The position numbers were made by a program, and so were the translations under genes. 64,000 nucleotides of DNA, from contig VZTG01007659.1 of NCBI GenBank assembly GCA_013397845.1, forward strand, positions 172,291 through 236,290, in the 5' to 3' direction. This document shows positions 49,001 through 61,255 of the stretch, piece by piece. This DNA comes from Melanocharis versteri (taxonomy: Eukaryota; Chordata; Aves; Passeriformes; Melanocharitidae). Every line of letters begins with the position of its first letter. The first letter of the stretch is position 1. The notes under the pieces were generated by a model. It searched no databases and was not told the origin of the DNA. It saw nothing but the letters and a program-made list of their open reading frames with translations.

Positions 49001-52000
49001 TTGCCACTGGAACAAACCAGGGCTGCCAGCAGCGCCTCTCAGGGAAAACAGGCAAGAACAGTCAACCTGAGCCATGATGGTTCTGTAGTTGACACAAAAA
49101 TCAAAAAACACGGAAGAATAATTTCCAGCTGGGATCTTCAAAGGATCCTAAGGGGGTTAGGATTCAATTCAATAGTGGGTTGGAGTTACTTTGAAAATCA
49201 TAGTCTTAATCACTGAGATACTGCTGTGAGAGCTCAGTGCTGTGCTGTTGAGTAAAGGATCATTTTACCACAGTCTTTTTTCACAACAGAATTATCCTGC
49301 ACTGGCAGTGATTAATAATCAAGAGCTAGTAATTAAGCTTGTATTTACAGAAAACACACAGAGGAAAATGATGACTAAGGAAATGGTGCTACAAACTGAC
49401 CCTTCTCACTTCAAAGAATGTGAAAGGTGCAGCAGACTTTGCACTCACTCCAAGAAAAATATCTAATTACACTTATCTGCTCATCCTGAAAGCTGTAATG
49501 AGGAGATTGCGTAATAGAAGTGAGAAAAGTAGCAACTACCCTTCTTGAGGGTTTCTATAGGAAAGAGTTAAATTTACCTCATAGAAAAGTGAGGAAATGC
49601 TGTCTCTGCTTACCCTGTGAGTCTTTCAGGGCTCACCCTTTGCTGAGACACACAGAATCACTTTGTAGAAGACACCAGTAAGACATAGAGACAGTCTGTT
49701 TTTTTGGGCCACTTCTAACACTTCTGTCAGAGAAGGTAGACCCTCCTCCCACCCTGTCATATTGGAGACATCCTTCTAATCTTTCTGATATGGGGTTCCA
49801 GCCCCAGAGTCAGCCCAAGGCAGCAGGTTTGCACAGGTTGCTGTGTGGGACAGTGCAGCTTTGGGCTGTAGTTGCCAGTGTGGTCCATGGTTTTTGTGGA
49901 AAGACCAATTGGCTCACCCAACCAAGCAAGGAGTCATTGGCGTGTGCTACAGCATGGAGCAGGCTGGAGATGAAAAGGAGAGGAGACATGCACAGATACT
50001 GAATTCTCACAATTCTCCCATCATTTCGGAGGATAACAGGTGGGCATAATGCCAGTCTTCCTCAGCAGTGCAACAAGAACATACTGCATGTCAGAGCCAG
50101 GGAAGTCTATGGGATGAAATCTATGTCCTTGCAAATCTGGGGATCAAAATGCAAGTTCACAGTGCGGGCGTGAAATGGATTCATTTCATGTGTGTTGAGA
50201 TAAATTGCTCCCAAATCTCAGGCCGTCTAAAGCAGTGGTAGGTGTCTATTTGAAGTCATGAATCATGAATCGTGCTGGGCAGCCTACTCCACCTCAAGAG
50301 TAAGTAAACCATAGATCTGATACGCTTTGTATTACCTTTGTAAAACGTGAATCAGGCCCTGGGGTGTTTTCTTACATTGGTGTATCTAAGATTAATAAAC
50401 CTAGATGCGGTGTACAGTTCAGAGATTCGGGGGGCAAATCCTATGTTTGCCAGGAAAGATAGATGAAATATACACTTTGTGAAATAAATATTTTATAAAA
50501 GAAATAAAAATAAAATAAAAATTCAGAATTTGTGCCTCAAAGGACTAATGTGTTTTAACATTTATGCTGGAATGGCTCTGAGGCCTCCAATGTTTCATTT
50601 CCCTTGCCTTTGAGCAACATGATTAATTTAAATAGACAAAGAACCAAGTGGTAAATCACAATTCCTTTGAAGTTTAGAGCTAAGTCTGCTGAATCAGTAT
50701 TAAGCTGTTCCTGCATTTCAATTAACTCTTTGAGAAACCACTGCTTCATGGAGACCTTCTGTAATTACTGGTGTGAATGAATGGAATTCCAGAGGTGATG
50801 AAGACCTTTCAGTTAATTGATTTTGAGGCTCCAGCTAGACAAGCCATTAAAAAAAGGAGAACATAGCCCTGAAAGTGGTGATAAGTAGCTTAATCTTCAA
50901 GGCTTTTTGGTTTTATTTTTAAAAAGAAAGCAGTGAATAAGAATGTTTATTCTCAGAGCTCTTTTGAGGAGCAGCTTCTGTAGTTGAAACAAATGTGTTA
51001 GTAGTTAAAAATAAAATCAATGACCTCAGCAGCCTCTTCTAGATGCAATCCTAAACCAGTGCTGACCTGAGTCTTTTTATTTGCAGATTTTTAATTATAT
51101 GAAGACTGCCTCTTCCTTATTCTCCCATCAGTGTAATGGAACAGAGCTGCTTGCAACCTCTTTTCTATAGTGGATTAGGTTCATTTTTTTTTAATTCAGG
51201 AGACAACAATTTGGGAGATGACTTACAGTTGCCAATGATCTTGCCAAGGGAGTATAGGAACATGTTTTATGGTGTGGCAAGAGCACTTACCTCCTTTCAT
51301 GAAATCAAGGTTAGACAAGAGCAAGGTTCATCTCCTCTCCAGGTCATCTGAGTTTTATTGTTTCTAAATACGTTGGCAGTGTACTGAAGCATTGACTAAT
51401 ATACTATAGCATGCATATTTATTATTTTTGTAGCACTTTCTCTCTTTCTTATTTCCATGCCTTCCTAAAGTAAAAGGTGATAGAATTTCAAGAGAGCTTA
51501 AAGTACAAATCTTCACAAATTCCTTGGGATGTAGACAACTTGGACTTTAAAAGCTTGGTTATTAAATTCTCAAATCTGGTATATATACATCAAATCTTGT
51601 GTACGTGTGAGAGGTAGGAATTGTCACAAATCAGTAATTCCAAGCAAAAAACCATTTTTGGGAATATTATTCACACTCAGATAAATAAAACCATAATAGA
51701 CAGGTTGCTCCTTCTCTGCTATGTAGATGTCCATCTACTATTGTAGATGGGATTGCTGAAATCACCAAATAAATTGATGCTGTGTATTGGCAAAACTGCT
51801 CCCTTGGGTTCTAGGCCCACCACTATCATATTCACCTGTACACTTTTAGAATTTCATTGTTCTGAGCCTTGCCATGCTCCTCTAAACAACTAGCATAATA
51901 TTTTTGCTCCTTTTATGCTGGAACTGGAATATAGGAACTTAGAATTCTGTTTTGACCAAGCAATTCTTTTATGAAAAAAAAGTTTTTTCAGACTTTCTCC

Positions 52001-52607
52001 AGCAGTTTTGGTGAAAAGCATAAAATACCATTATAAACTCTTGCCTTGGAAGCCAGTCCTGCTTTTTAAAGATATAAACTGAAACTATTAATGATGTAGT
52101 GAAAAGATAAAATTTGGGGTATTTTTTTGAGACAAAGCTATGGTTTGATTTATTTTTTAATTCATTATAATGAACTGTTTATTTTAGTCCTCAATGAATT
52201 AAAGTGACTAACATTTTTATCAGAACAGTTTATCAAAATCAGTGATAAATAATGTTATTAGACTTAATATTCCAGCCTCATTTGCTTTTCACACAGAAAT
52301 TCATAACAGCCAATAAAACACAGCTGTGTAATAATATTGTTTATAAGCCATAAACACTGTATTTGTAAAGTTGACATGTAATGAAAAAGGACAAAAACTA
52401 TCTTCTAACAAAAGATTTCAGCCAGACTCAATAAATTCTGAGTTTGGGCTCTTTATAATACAATAGTGTGAAAAAAACCCAACAAAAAATTGTTTTAATG
52501 AAATGAGAAAATTAATAATAATTGTTTATTTCTTCCCCTGTGTATCCTTTCTCTCTCCTTCACTGACTTTTCTACCACTTTAAGGAGGCAGTGGAGACGG
52601 TGAGGAC

Positions 52608-52627
52608 AGGAAGGAAGGAAGGAAGGG
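52608..52627 (+). repeat. (GGAA)n microsatellite, about 20 bp
   Basis: About four to five AGGA-type tetramers in a row. GGAA tracts can bind ETS-family factors, but this one is short and nothing else points to a function. Confidence 0.93.
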
Positions 52628-55600
52628 ATAATGTATACAAACCAAAAATATGTAAATTACTTTGAAGAAATAAAATTATGTGTTTTAAGCCTACAAATGA
52701 AAATTATCTCATTTTTTGTGTGATTTTTTATTTCAATCTTCTGATGTTTTCCAGCTTCTACGCGTTTGGATATCAGTTAATTACAGTCACATAAGTATCT
52801 CATACCATGGTCAGATTTGTTCTTTTGTTGTGTAGTCTATTAAATAACTGGAGAAAGTTCATATGATGCAAGTAATTTTCTTATCACTACCAAGTCAGAG
52901 GCTTCACCAGGAAGAAAAGAGCATGAGGAAATATGAAGCATAACTTCCAGGTTCTTACCAATCTCCCGCCCCATTTCCCTCCTGGGTTCGCAGAGCACAG
53001 CCTGATGTACCCATCTGTTTCCAACTAAGTGTTTCAGGCTCTGTCTTTTATAGAGGCTTTTTGTTACAAGACCAGAAACATCCTAAAGCCCTGACTCGAA
53101 CAAGACTTGTGCTGGTCTCCCATGAAAATACAAATTCCAGACTGAGAAGGAAATTTCCTTTGCCTCTTCTAGAGCTGGCTGGTGCTCAGAGATACCCAAA
53201 CACCACTGGCAACACATTAAATGTGTCTGTATTAGCAAATACTGGTCCACTGACCGTGATAGCACCCATGAGCAGAGACCATGCAGCCACAACATTTTAC
53301 AACATGTGAGTCTGAGTGCTGCAAAGGTGGTGTTAAAGGCAGGCAGGAGGTGTACACTCCTCATTCCTTCCCAAAACAAGCTGCCACCACAGTGCCCAGA
53401 GGCCCAGCGCACCCATTTCAGCTGGGCTCGGGCAGAAACACACAGAGACATCAGTTCTCATTAGCTCTGCCACAAACAGGGCAATGGAGGCTGCTGGGAA
53501 AACTCGATCAAGGAGAGGGATGAAAACAACCATAAACTATGTAATGTTTCTAATGTCTTCCAAATCTCATTAATATATTTCAAATTGCATGGAGTGGTTT
53601 GAGTTTATATATGATTTGATTTCTTATGATCAGTGTATAAGCAATCCCCAAACTGCAGTGGCTGAGATTTCCTCTGGAATTACAAACTCACATTTCTCTA
53701 GAAGTGTCTTTTCAGCAATTCCAGCTACATAGTTATTTTAGTTATACAGATTATATATAGTAATTGTTTTTTACTGACTTGTTTAATTGTTTGTAACTAG
53801 AATGCAGTTTCAAACTGAATTTATTGGGCTGACTGGAAGCTGCACAGTTTTCAAGTGTGTATGGAGACTTCCCAGATTCCATTTTACCATTTTCATAGCC
53901 AGAGGCCACTTTGCTGCCTATTTAGTTTGGTGCCTTTATAAAATAATGCCATCAATATATTCAGACTGGAATGAGAAGGCACACATTGACCTTCTTTTTG
54001 CCAGTACCTCTGGGCTGTTGTTATTATGTTAAAGATCTATAGGTCAATAAAAAAGCTTATTAAGGTGAGGTTACTAAATGAAAACAAGACAGACAGTGGG
54101 GTCAGTCGCCATGTGCAGTTCAAAGCAATATAAATACAGACTTCTCTCCTTATTTACCTCTTTTTTAGAAGTGACTTTAGCGCTTTTCTGTTCGGCCCCA
54201 GTCAAATGGGTTGTGTTAATCTCTGCTCAACTAATTTCAGGTGTACGGAACCCAAATAGCTCAATCTTACTCTATAGATCCTCTGCTGCTAGAAAGTATT
54301 GATTCTGCTGATACAATAAAGTATGAATTCTCAGAAATTATTGTGAAATTTCTCACTTGTTTTTTTCTTCCTAATTCTTTTGCCTTTGAAGGTAGGTGCA
54401 GACCTATACTGTTTCCCTATCAAAACTCCCCCAACAAAACAACTCCCAAAACTACCAGAAAAACAGAAGGAAAAAATCCTCTGAAAAATTAATATCCTTG
54501 AAAAATAGAAGCAGTCATCATTGACATGATTTTCACTCATTTTGGCCAGCTCTAGTTAAAGTACAGTGTATCACAGTGTAGCATTCTGAGCTGAAATAAA
54601 TGACCTGCCTGAAGTTCACACTTATCTCTTCATTTCAATGCAATTTAAGTAGACCATCTGACCTAGATAAACTATATAGGTTCATTGCATAACATAGGTA
54701 TGATGAAAGAACAGGTTAGGAGAATATTTTTTATTATTACATTAAGAGAGTAAAAGGGCCAGTGCTAAGAAAAATAATGTTCCAAAGAGCATAGAAAAAG
54801 AGCAAATAGGGAGAAAAGAGCTATTCGAGTAGATGGCAACAGGTCACATATTAAAACTTCAAAAGTGCTGGTCACAAGGGAAATTAAGAGAAACATTTCA
54901 GAGAGCATATGATTAAGATGTGTATAGAAGTGCTGCAGTCAGCAGTGGAAGCTGTGCTCCTGCTTCTCCTTTGACTCATATCACCCTCACTTCAACAGCA
55001 CTCGGGTGTCATCCGACAAAAATGAAAATGTGACTGCAGTGGGCTGCTCTTATTGTGAAATTAATAGAAATGAGGGGCCTGGACTCAAAGCACAAACTCC
55101 CATTTGTATTGCACAGTGACTTTAACAACATTACTGTTTGAAATATGGATTTAAACTGCTATTGGTGATACCCTGCTCAAGGGAGAAATTTCCATCCATA
55201 GTGGTGACTGCCAGTTCTGACCCCAGGCACTTCCTCCAGCTGATCCCATAAATGATTGTGGGGTGGGGGAATATAACATTTATATAGTCAATGGCAAAGA
55301 AGAACTGAAGAAAATCCCTGCAGGGGAATAAATATCTTCCCCCAGAAGAATCCTCAGAAAACTCAGAGCAACAGAAGGAAAAGGCTGCAGATCTGCCCTC
55401 ACAGGATGCAATTTATCCCAAGATCATCAGTGGCAGCACTAGTTCTTTTGCTCAGTCTCTCTCTAACACCTAAAAGTTTTCCATTGTATATTTTTTGATT
55501 CCTCTATTTTTAAAACAATATCCTTACATCAGATCCAGTCAGACTTGAGAACCAATCATGCCCTGGCTTCAGGCTTATGCTTCCCTAAAGAACATCACTT

Positions 55601-56112
55601 TGGCCTACCAAAATAAAGCCCCAATGAACGCAAAAAGAAAAAAACCCAAGTATTTATATTTACCCTCATATTCAAGTGTTTAAATTTATTCAACTACTTT
55701 GAACTCCTGAGGCGCCAAAAAAGGGAGACACCAAGTAATAAACTCCATATTGTATTTTTTTCTTCAAAGTAATAGAGAAGGCAGTTTTACTCACTGCTCT
55801 GAGTTAGCAAAGATTCCCATGAAGTTATCTTATTTTCTTCTCCTTTATCCTCCTTTCTTCCTCTCTCTTCCTCCCTGCAGCCAAGTCACTGATGTAGTTT
55901 CTGAGGTCCTCCTGGCAGAAGCTTACCCATCTGTTCAGCAATGTCTCTTCATAATGATGATGGCATTATTTTTTTCTGCATTTTGTTTTAATGGTGCTCA
56001 TCAGAAATGTGCAATCTCTGAATTGCAGCCGACTTCTCATCAGAGTGATAACTTGTTTGAGTAAAGCTCTGGAAAGTAGAGACTCTTAATTTTACTTTAA
56101 CAAGTACTTCAG

Positions 56113-56132
56113 AGATGGGCAGAGATGGGCAG
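56113..56132 (+). repeat. 10-bp direct duplication
   Basis: The word agatgggcag occurs twice in direct succession. Small local duplication without further context. Confidence 0.9.
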
Positions 56133-58834
56133 TGGGAAAGCAGACCTGAGCCACCTCTTAGCTGATGGCTTTTTTAACTTCCATATGCATTAAACAGGAA
56201 AGGTTTACTTCAAAATACTTCCAAGAACAAAGAGAGTGAACTGCTGAAGTCAATTAAATCGGGTTATTCAACGTGTTGTAATGGACTGACAGTAACTTTT
56301 TTTAAGCACAATGCTCTTTATCTCAGTGCTGATCAGAGCAGTGACTCTTTCAAAGGAATAGGGCATTAAATACAACAGGTGAGTATAAACAACCTTGCTC
56401 TCCCTTCGACCAGTGATAGGTACATTTTACTTTCTAAGGCGGCTCAGGAATTCATAGACTTGTGGGACACATTTTCCTCCTACTGTACTAATATAAATCA
56501 GAGGAATTCCATTTTAACCAATTGATTTTCTGTGAGCCTGCATAAATGGAACATCACAAGGTCTGAACCTTTTTCATCTTTTCTATTTTGAAGCTCACAA
56601 TTTTCATCAAAAATTAGCAACTAGCAGCTAATAATACTTTATATATTTAGCATATGCTATTCTATTACTCTTTCCACAAATCCTGCATCACCCTTGAGGA
56701 GAAATTTAAATGAATATTAATAGATAAGGAGAGACGTATAGGTTAGCTGGGTAGGAAATATGTATTTTAAACTCAGAAGGCATACACTGCTCTCTAGTGG
56801 CAAGAGCAGGAAGTCTTAATACGCTGCAGTCCATAACCACACATAGTTTAAAATTTAGTATTTTTTTTATTTGTTGCTCCTTTTCTTTAATAGAGAAAAG
56901 CAAGGTCAGTGCCCTACCACTGTTTCTGATGTCAATTCTCAACAGACAGTGTTTGTAACTGGCAGTAGGGTCTGCATTTTAACTATATTTATGGTTCTGT
57001 GAAAAGTGACTGCAGCATTTTAAACGCTGAAATGTTTTTATAACATATAAAAACCATTTTTATAGGTAGAAAAAATATTCCTGATAGAAGCTAAACCAAA
57101 ACGTCTAAACCAAGACACTACTGTACATCTTCTAAAAATTGGTTAAAGTAACCCGTGTAAAATCAACTCAGTCCAATTTTGCAAGCTTATAAGTCAACTA
57201 AATATTTTCCCATCTTTTGCAACGGTTTCTAATGGTAAATTTTGATAACACTTAGGAGACTTACTTGTAAAAGGATATATTAAGTTGTTTTCAGGGCCCA
57301 AAAGCATCTAAAGAAATTTTTCATTTCCCAATTCAGCCACAAGTCTAAGGAGCAGTGTTTATTTCCAGCTCTCCAGCACCCAGTGTGTTGATTCATCATT
57401 CTCTGCTTTATGAGAGGGAATTTTTGCCAGCAGGAACAGCAAAATGGACCCTGGGTTTTCATTCTAGCCTATACATCCTGCTGCCTGTAATGAGAAGCCA
57501 TATTACTTATCTGATGCCCATGGCTGCAGACAACAGTTGAAGGTGTTGTGAAGTTAATCTCCCCAATGTTTCTCAAAAAAGCCCTCAGGATCTGATAATA
57601 GTTGGTATTTGATAAATAGCTTTGGCAGTTTGCAAAATTCATTATATTACATGGCTTATGAAAGATAAATCCTATGTGGTGTGACCCATGGACAACAAGC
57701 CCTATGTTGAGATCCAGCTTAAATGAATTTATATATGTCTTTTTACATACGGTCCTGAAATAAAGCTGTGCCTGGAGGGAAGTTATTAGGGGAGGGTCAC
57801 TGGATGGGAACTCCTATTTCCCTTTATAGTTAATGGAGAGAAATTTCTGCTTCCCAGAAGGAAGGTAGAGGCAGAAATTTGTTTGATCTCTTTCAGGTAA
57901 TTTCTCTGGGCTGAGATGAATAACAGCCAGAAATGTCCATTTCTTTGCACTGGTTATAGAGGGACCAGGCAAGCCAGCTTAGCGTTTGTCCAAAGGAAAC
58001 TTGCTGAGGTCCTCAGGACTGAGCAAATTGACCAGTGATGGTTCAGATCTCAGATGCTGAGCAAAGACATCTCTCACAGGTGGGATGGCCATCCAGTACA
58101 ACTGGAGCCCCACAGCCTGGCCATACACAGGCAGAATGCAAGCAGTGATGCAAGAGAGATGCTGTGCAGGTGATGGGTCTGCTCTGGTGATTCACTCTTC
58201 TGATTTGGTCATGAGAAAGTGCAAGTCATGCTCCAGCTCACTGGGTATCATTTATGCAACGTACCTTCCATTTGTGTAATAGAACTGCATGTTATGCAAG
58301 GAATGAGGCAGTTTATTAGGTTTTGTAAGCAGGAATCTCCATAAATGTACTACAGTAGCTTGAAAGCAGCATTAAGACCTGTTTTAAAGACACTTTAACT
58401 CTTTTTTGTCCTTGCAACAGCCATTCACAAAACAAATTATCAAGATTTCAAAGAAGAAAATGTAGTAGTACCTTAACACAGAAAAATAGTCCTGTAGGAA
58501 GGTTTATTTCAACTATTTCATTAGTCCATAAATTAGCTGTATATTCTGAATTTGTTCCCCATGATTTTTCTTCAGTCAGAGGGGAGGAATAGGCACTTTA
58601 TAGATGACCAGCATTAGTAGATACACTTTGGTAAGGAACCTCAAAACCACTTTCTGGAGGTGCCCATCTCTCTCCTTTACCTACAAAGAGCCAACACAAG
58701 CAGCTATCCTTGTACTTCCATGAGCAAACAGGAAGAGATGCTGCAGACTTTATCTCTGCCTCTTCACTTTCTTTCCTCTCTCCTCCAGCTCATGTTTTTG
58801 GGCCATATGAGAATGTCCTCGGGCCAAACCTGTG

Positions 58835-58849
58835 AAAAAAAAAAAAAAA
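58835..58849 (+). repeat. Poly-A run (15 A)
   Basis: Fifteen A bases followed by a single G and more A/T-rich sequence. The upstream sequence (about 58640-58834) shows no processed-gene or SINE features I recognise, so a retroposon tail is not supported. Confidence 0.9.
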
Positions 58850-61185
58850 GAAATATAATTTTAACCTGAATCCCTTCTGTAAACCACACTGATGTGGCCA
58901 ACTCCTGCCAGCGTCAGAGTGGGGAAAACACACAGGTAGGAGGGAGTAATCAGTTCCAGGGGAACCGCTCAGACCTTAATGCTCTGCAGATATTGCAGCA
59001 AAGTAGAATCTTGTGGTGACTACAGGGAATTTTACTGAAATCTTCAATGATTCCTTTTCACAACATGATTAGCACAAGCGTACTATTTTATTTACAGCCA
59101 CGTGTGATGTTTGCCTTTTGCAAATGGGACTCCTGGCTGAGAAACTCCAGTCACACTTGGCATGTGTGAGCCTGACTGCTTGGGGGGCCATGGGTAAGGG
59201 CTTGGCTGTCACCCTGAAGGGCCCAGCAGTGAGTCCAGAACAATGTCTACAACTGTGAAAATAAACAACGATTATCATACCTTTCGCAGTTTGATTTCAA
59301 CACATGCACAGTGGATTTATTCAGCGTCAGCCTACATTCACATCTTCATTTTACAGAAAAGTTTTCAGCAGCTCATCCTAAACAAACCTCTACCCTTCTG
59401 AATCAAGCAACATTTTTCAGATGTTCAGATGCAAGAATTACACATACTTTAGAAACCTCAAGTATTTATTATCTTGGACATAACAATTCTGGGTTTAAAT
59501 ATTTCATTTGGAGTTTACTGAGTGCTAAATTTATTCTGGAGTGTATTTTCACAAAAATACTCCTTTAAACATCTGCCTTCTTATCTCAATTGTAATCAAA
59601 AGGGTTTTGGATCAGTATCCTCTAAATATGCAAACAAGCTAATGGGTGGGATTTTATCTGTTTACAACATGCCATTACAATTCTGCATTTGTGAGTCAGC
59701 TGTGACATTCTGCAATTGATCCCGGGGCAGAACTTTAAAAGGGCTGTTAGTGTTTACACTGTTGAACAAATATTCTTAGATACTTGAAATCCCCAAATGT
59801 CATCTGTGCATTCCAGGGCAGTGTATACAGAACAATTGTGCCAACACTGCTGTATCCCATGTGAATAGCAAGGAGACAGTTTTTGTATATCAGGGTAGAA
59901 ATATGGGTCCCCAAAAATGAAAATTATCCCGAGATGCAGTGCTGTGTTGAAGGCTATAGGGCAGTGCCAGGATGCCATCAAGCCTGAGGACTTTGACATT
60001 TGCAGGCTTTTCAGTGCCACAGAGGTGTGCAGAGCCCAAGGGCCTGGTCAGCCTGCCCATCTCCTCGGGAGTTCAGAAACCCAGATCTGAGATAAGGGCA
60101 AATAACAGACACAAACAAGTGAGAGGGAAAGCTGGGCTCCAAACACATCACAGCAAGCTTCAATTCAAACACTCAGACTGCTCTGAGGAAGCTGCTTTAG
60201 CGTTCTGGAGCAGCTGTCTTGTATTTTATTGGACATAAACTCCTTTTGCAAATATGGGGAAATGCTCTCTTCTGACATCTGTTTGATAAGTTTGAGAGAG
60301 ATTATCAGCATTAGCTGGTGAAAGCTGTGTGCAGCTGAGGACAGAAGGCAAAATGATACCTTTTGCAAATTTTCAAGGGTATTTTGTAATGATCCAGACA
60401 ATATAAAACTGAGATACATTGGCCTCTTTCCTGCCTTACTCTGAGTGAGGGGTCCCCAGTTTCTGTCTTCCTTTTATTCTGCAGTTTCAGACATATACCC
60501 ATATTTATATGCCTCTTCAAGTAAACATTCACAGCTGTCACTAAAGGACTACGGGAGAGAAAAATATCCTGTTTTCAAGTAGAACTATTGCTAAACTAAA
60601 AACATGAGAGAGGGTAAGTCTCAAAAGACTGATACTTTATGGCTCAGTCGTGAAGTAAATCTCATAAAATACAAAGGGTGTTGAAAGCTTACGGGATATT
60701 TCCTGTCTTAGCGTGGTTGTCTCTTGAGATAACCCTTCCAATAACATCCACATTTTGCATGAAATAGAAAAATATATTTACACATATTTCTGCACTCCCT
60801 TTTAAGCACAGTTCTTCATTATGAGCTTTTCTTCAGTCTAAAAAAGCCTCCCCAACACCTCCAACTTCCAAATAACCATGTAATCTACAAAATCAGTATT
60901 TTTAGACGGGGTTGAGGTGTGTGTGTTTGTGTTCAATTTGGTAAATGAAAAAAATAAGCAGTTTTATTCATATATTGTACTAAAGGGAAGGGAGTATTTT
61001 GAGTGATCAAGGTCCTTCAGTGCAGGGCATCTGTGAAACTGTCATATGAGATGAGCTGTTCTCCAAAACATACCTGTGGCTTTAACATAGAGTTGTAATA
61101 TACATACCATATGTGTACATGGCAATATATACAGCTCATCATTTGTAGTAACATTTCCACCCAGAGGGTTTGGGGCTTTTTTTGA

Positions 61186-61255
61186 CTTGGTTGGGTTGGG
61201 TTTGTTTGTTTGNTTAAACTACGAACTTGCCTGCTTGGATGATTTTCCCCCCCCC
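61186..61255 (+). repeat. G/T-rich low-complexity tract with one undetermined base and a C9 run
   Basis: A ggttg/gttt-type tract runs into a single N at 61213, followed shortly by nine C bases at 61247-61255. The ambiguous base inside a slippage-prone tract points to a sequencing uncertainty. Confidence 0.85.

Noticed and set aside
55830..56064. Polypyrimidine tract plus CAG, then a 104-codon open frame
   Set aside because: The tract is acceptor-like, but a stop follows within a few codons in one frame and the remaining frame has no recognisable product or donor.
58640..58849. Possible processed pseudogene ending in a 15-A tail
   Set aside because: No gene-like body, polyadenylation signal or flanking duplication was found upstream of the A run.
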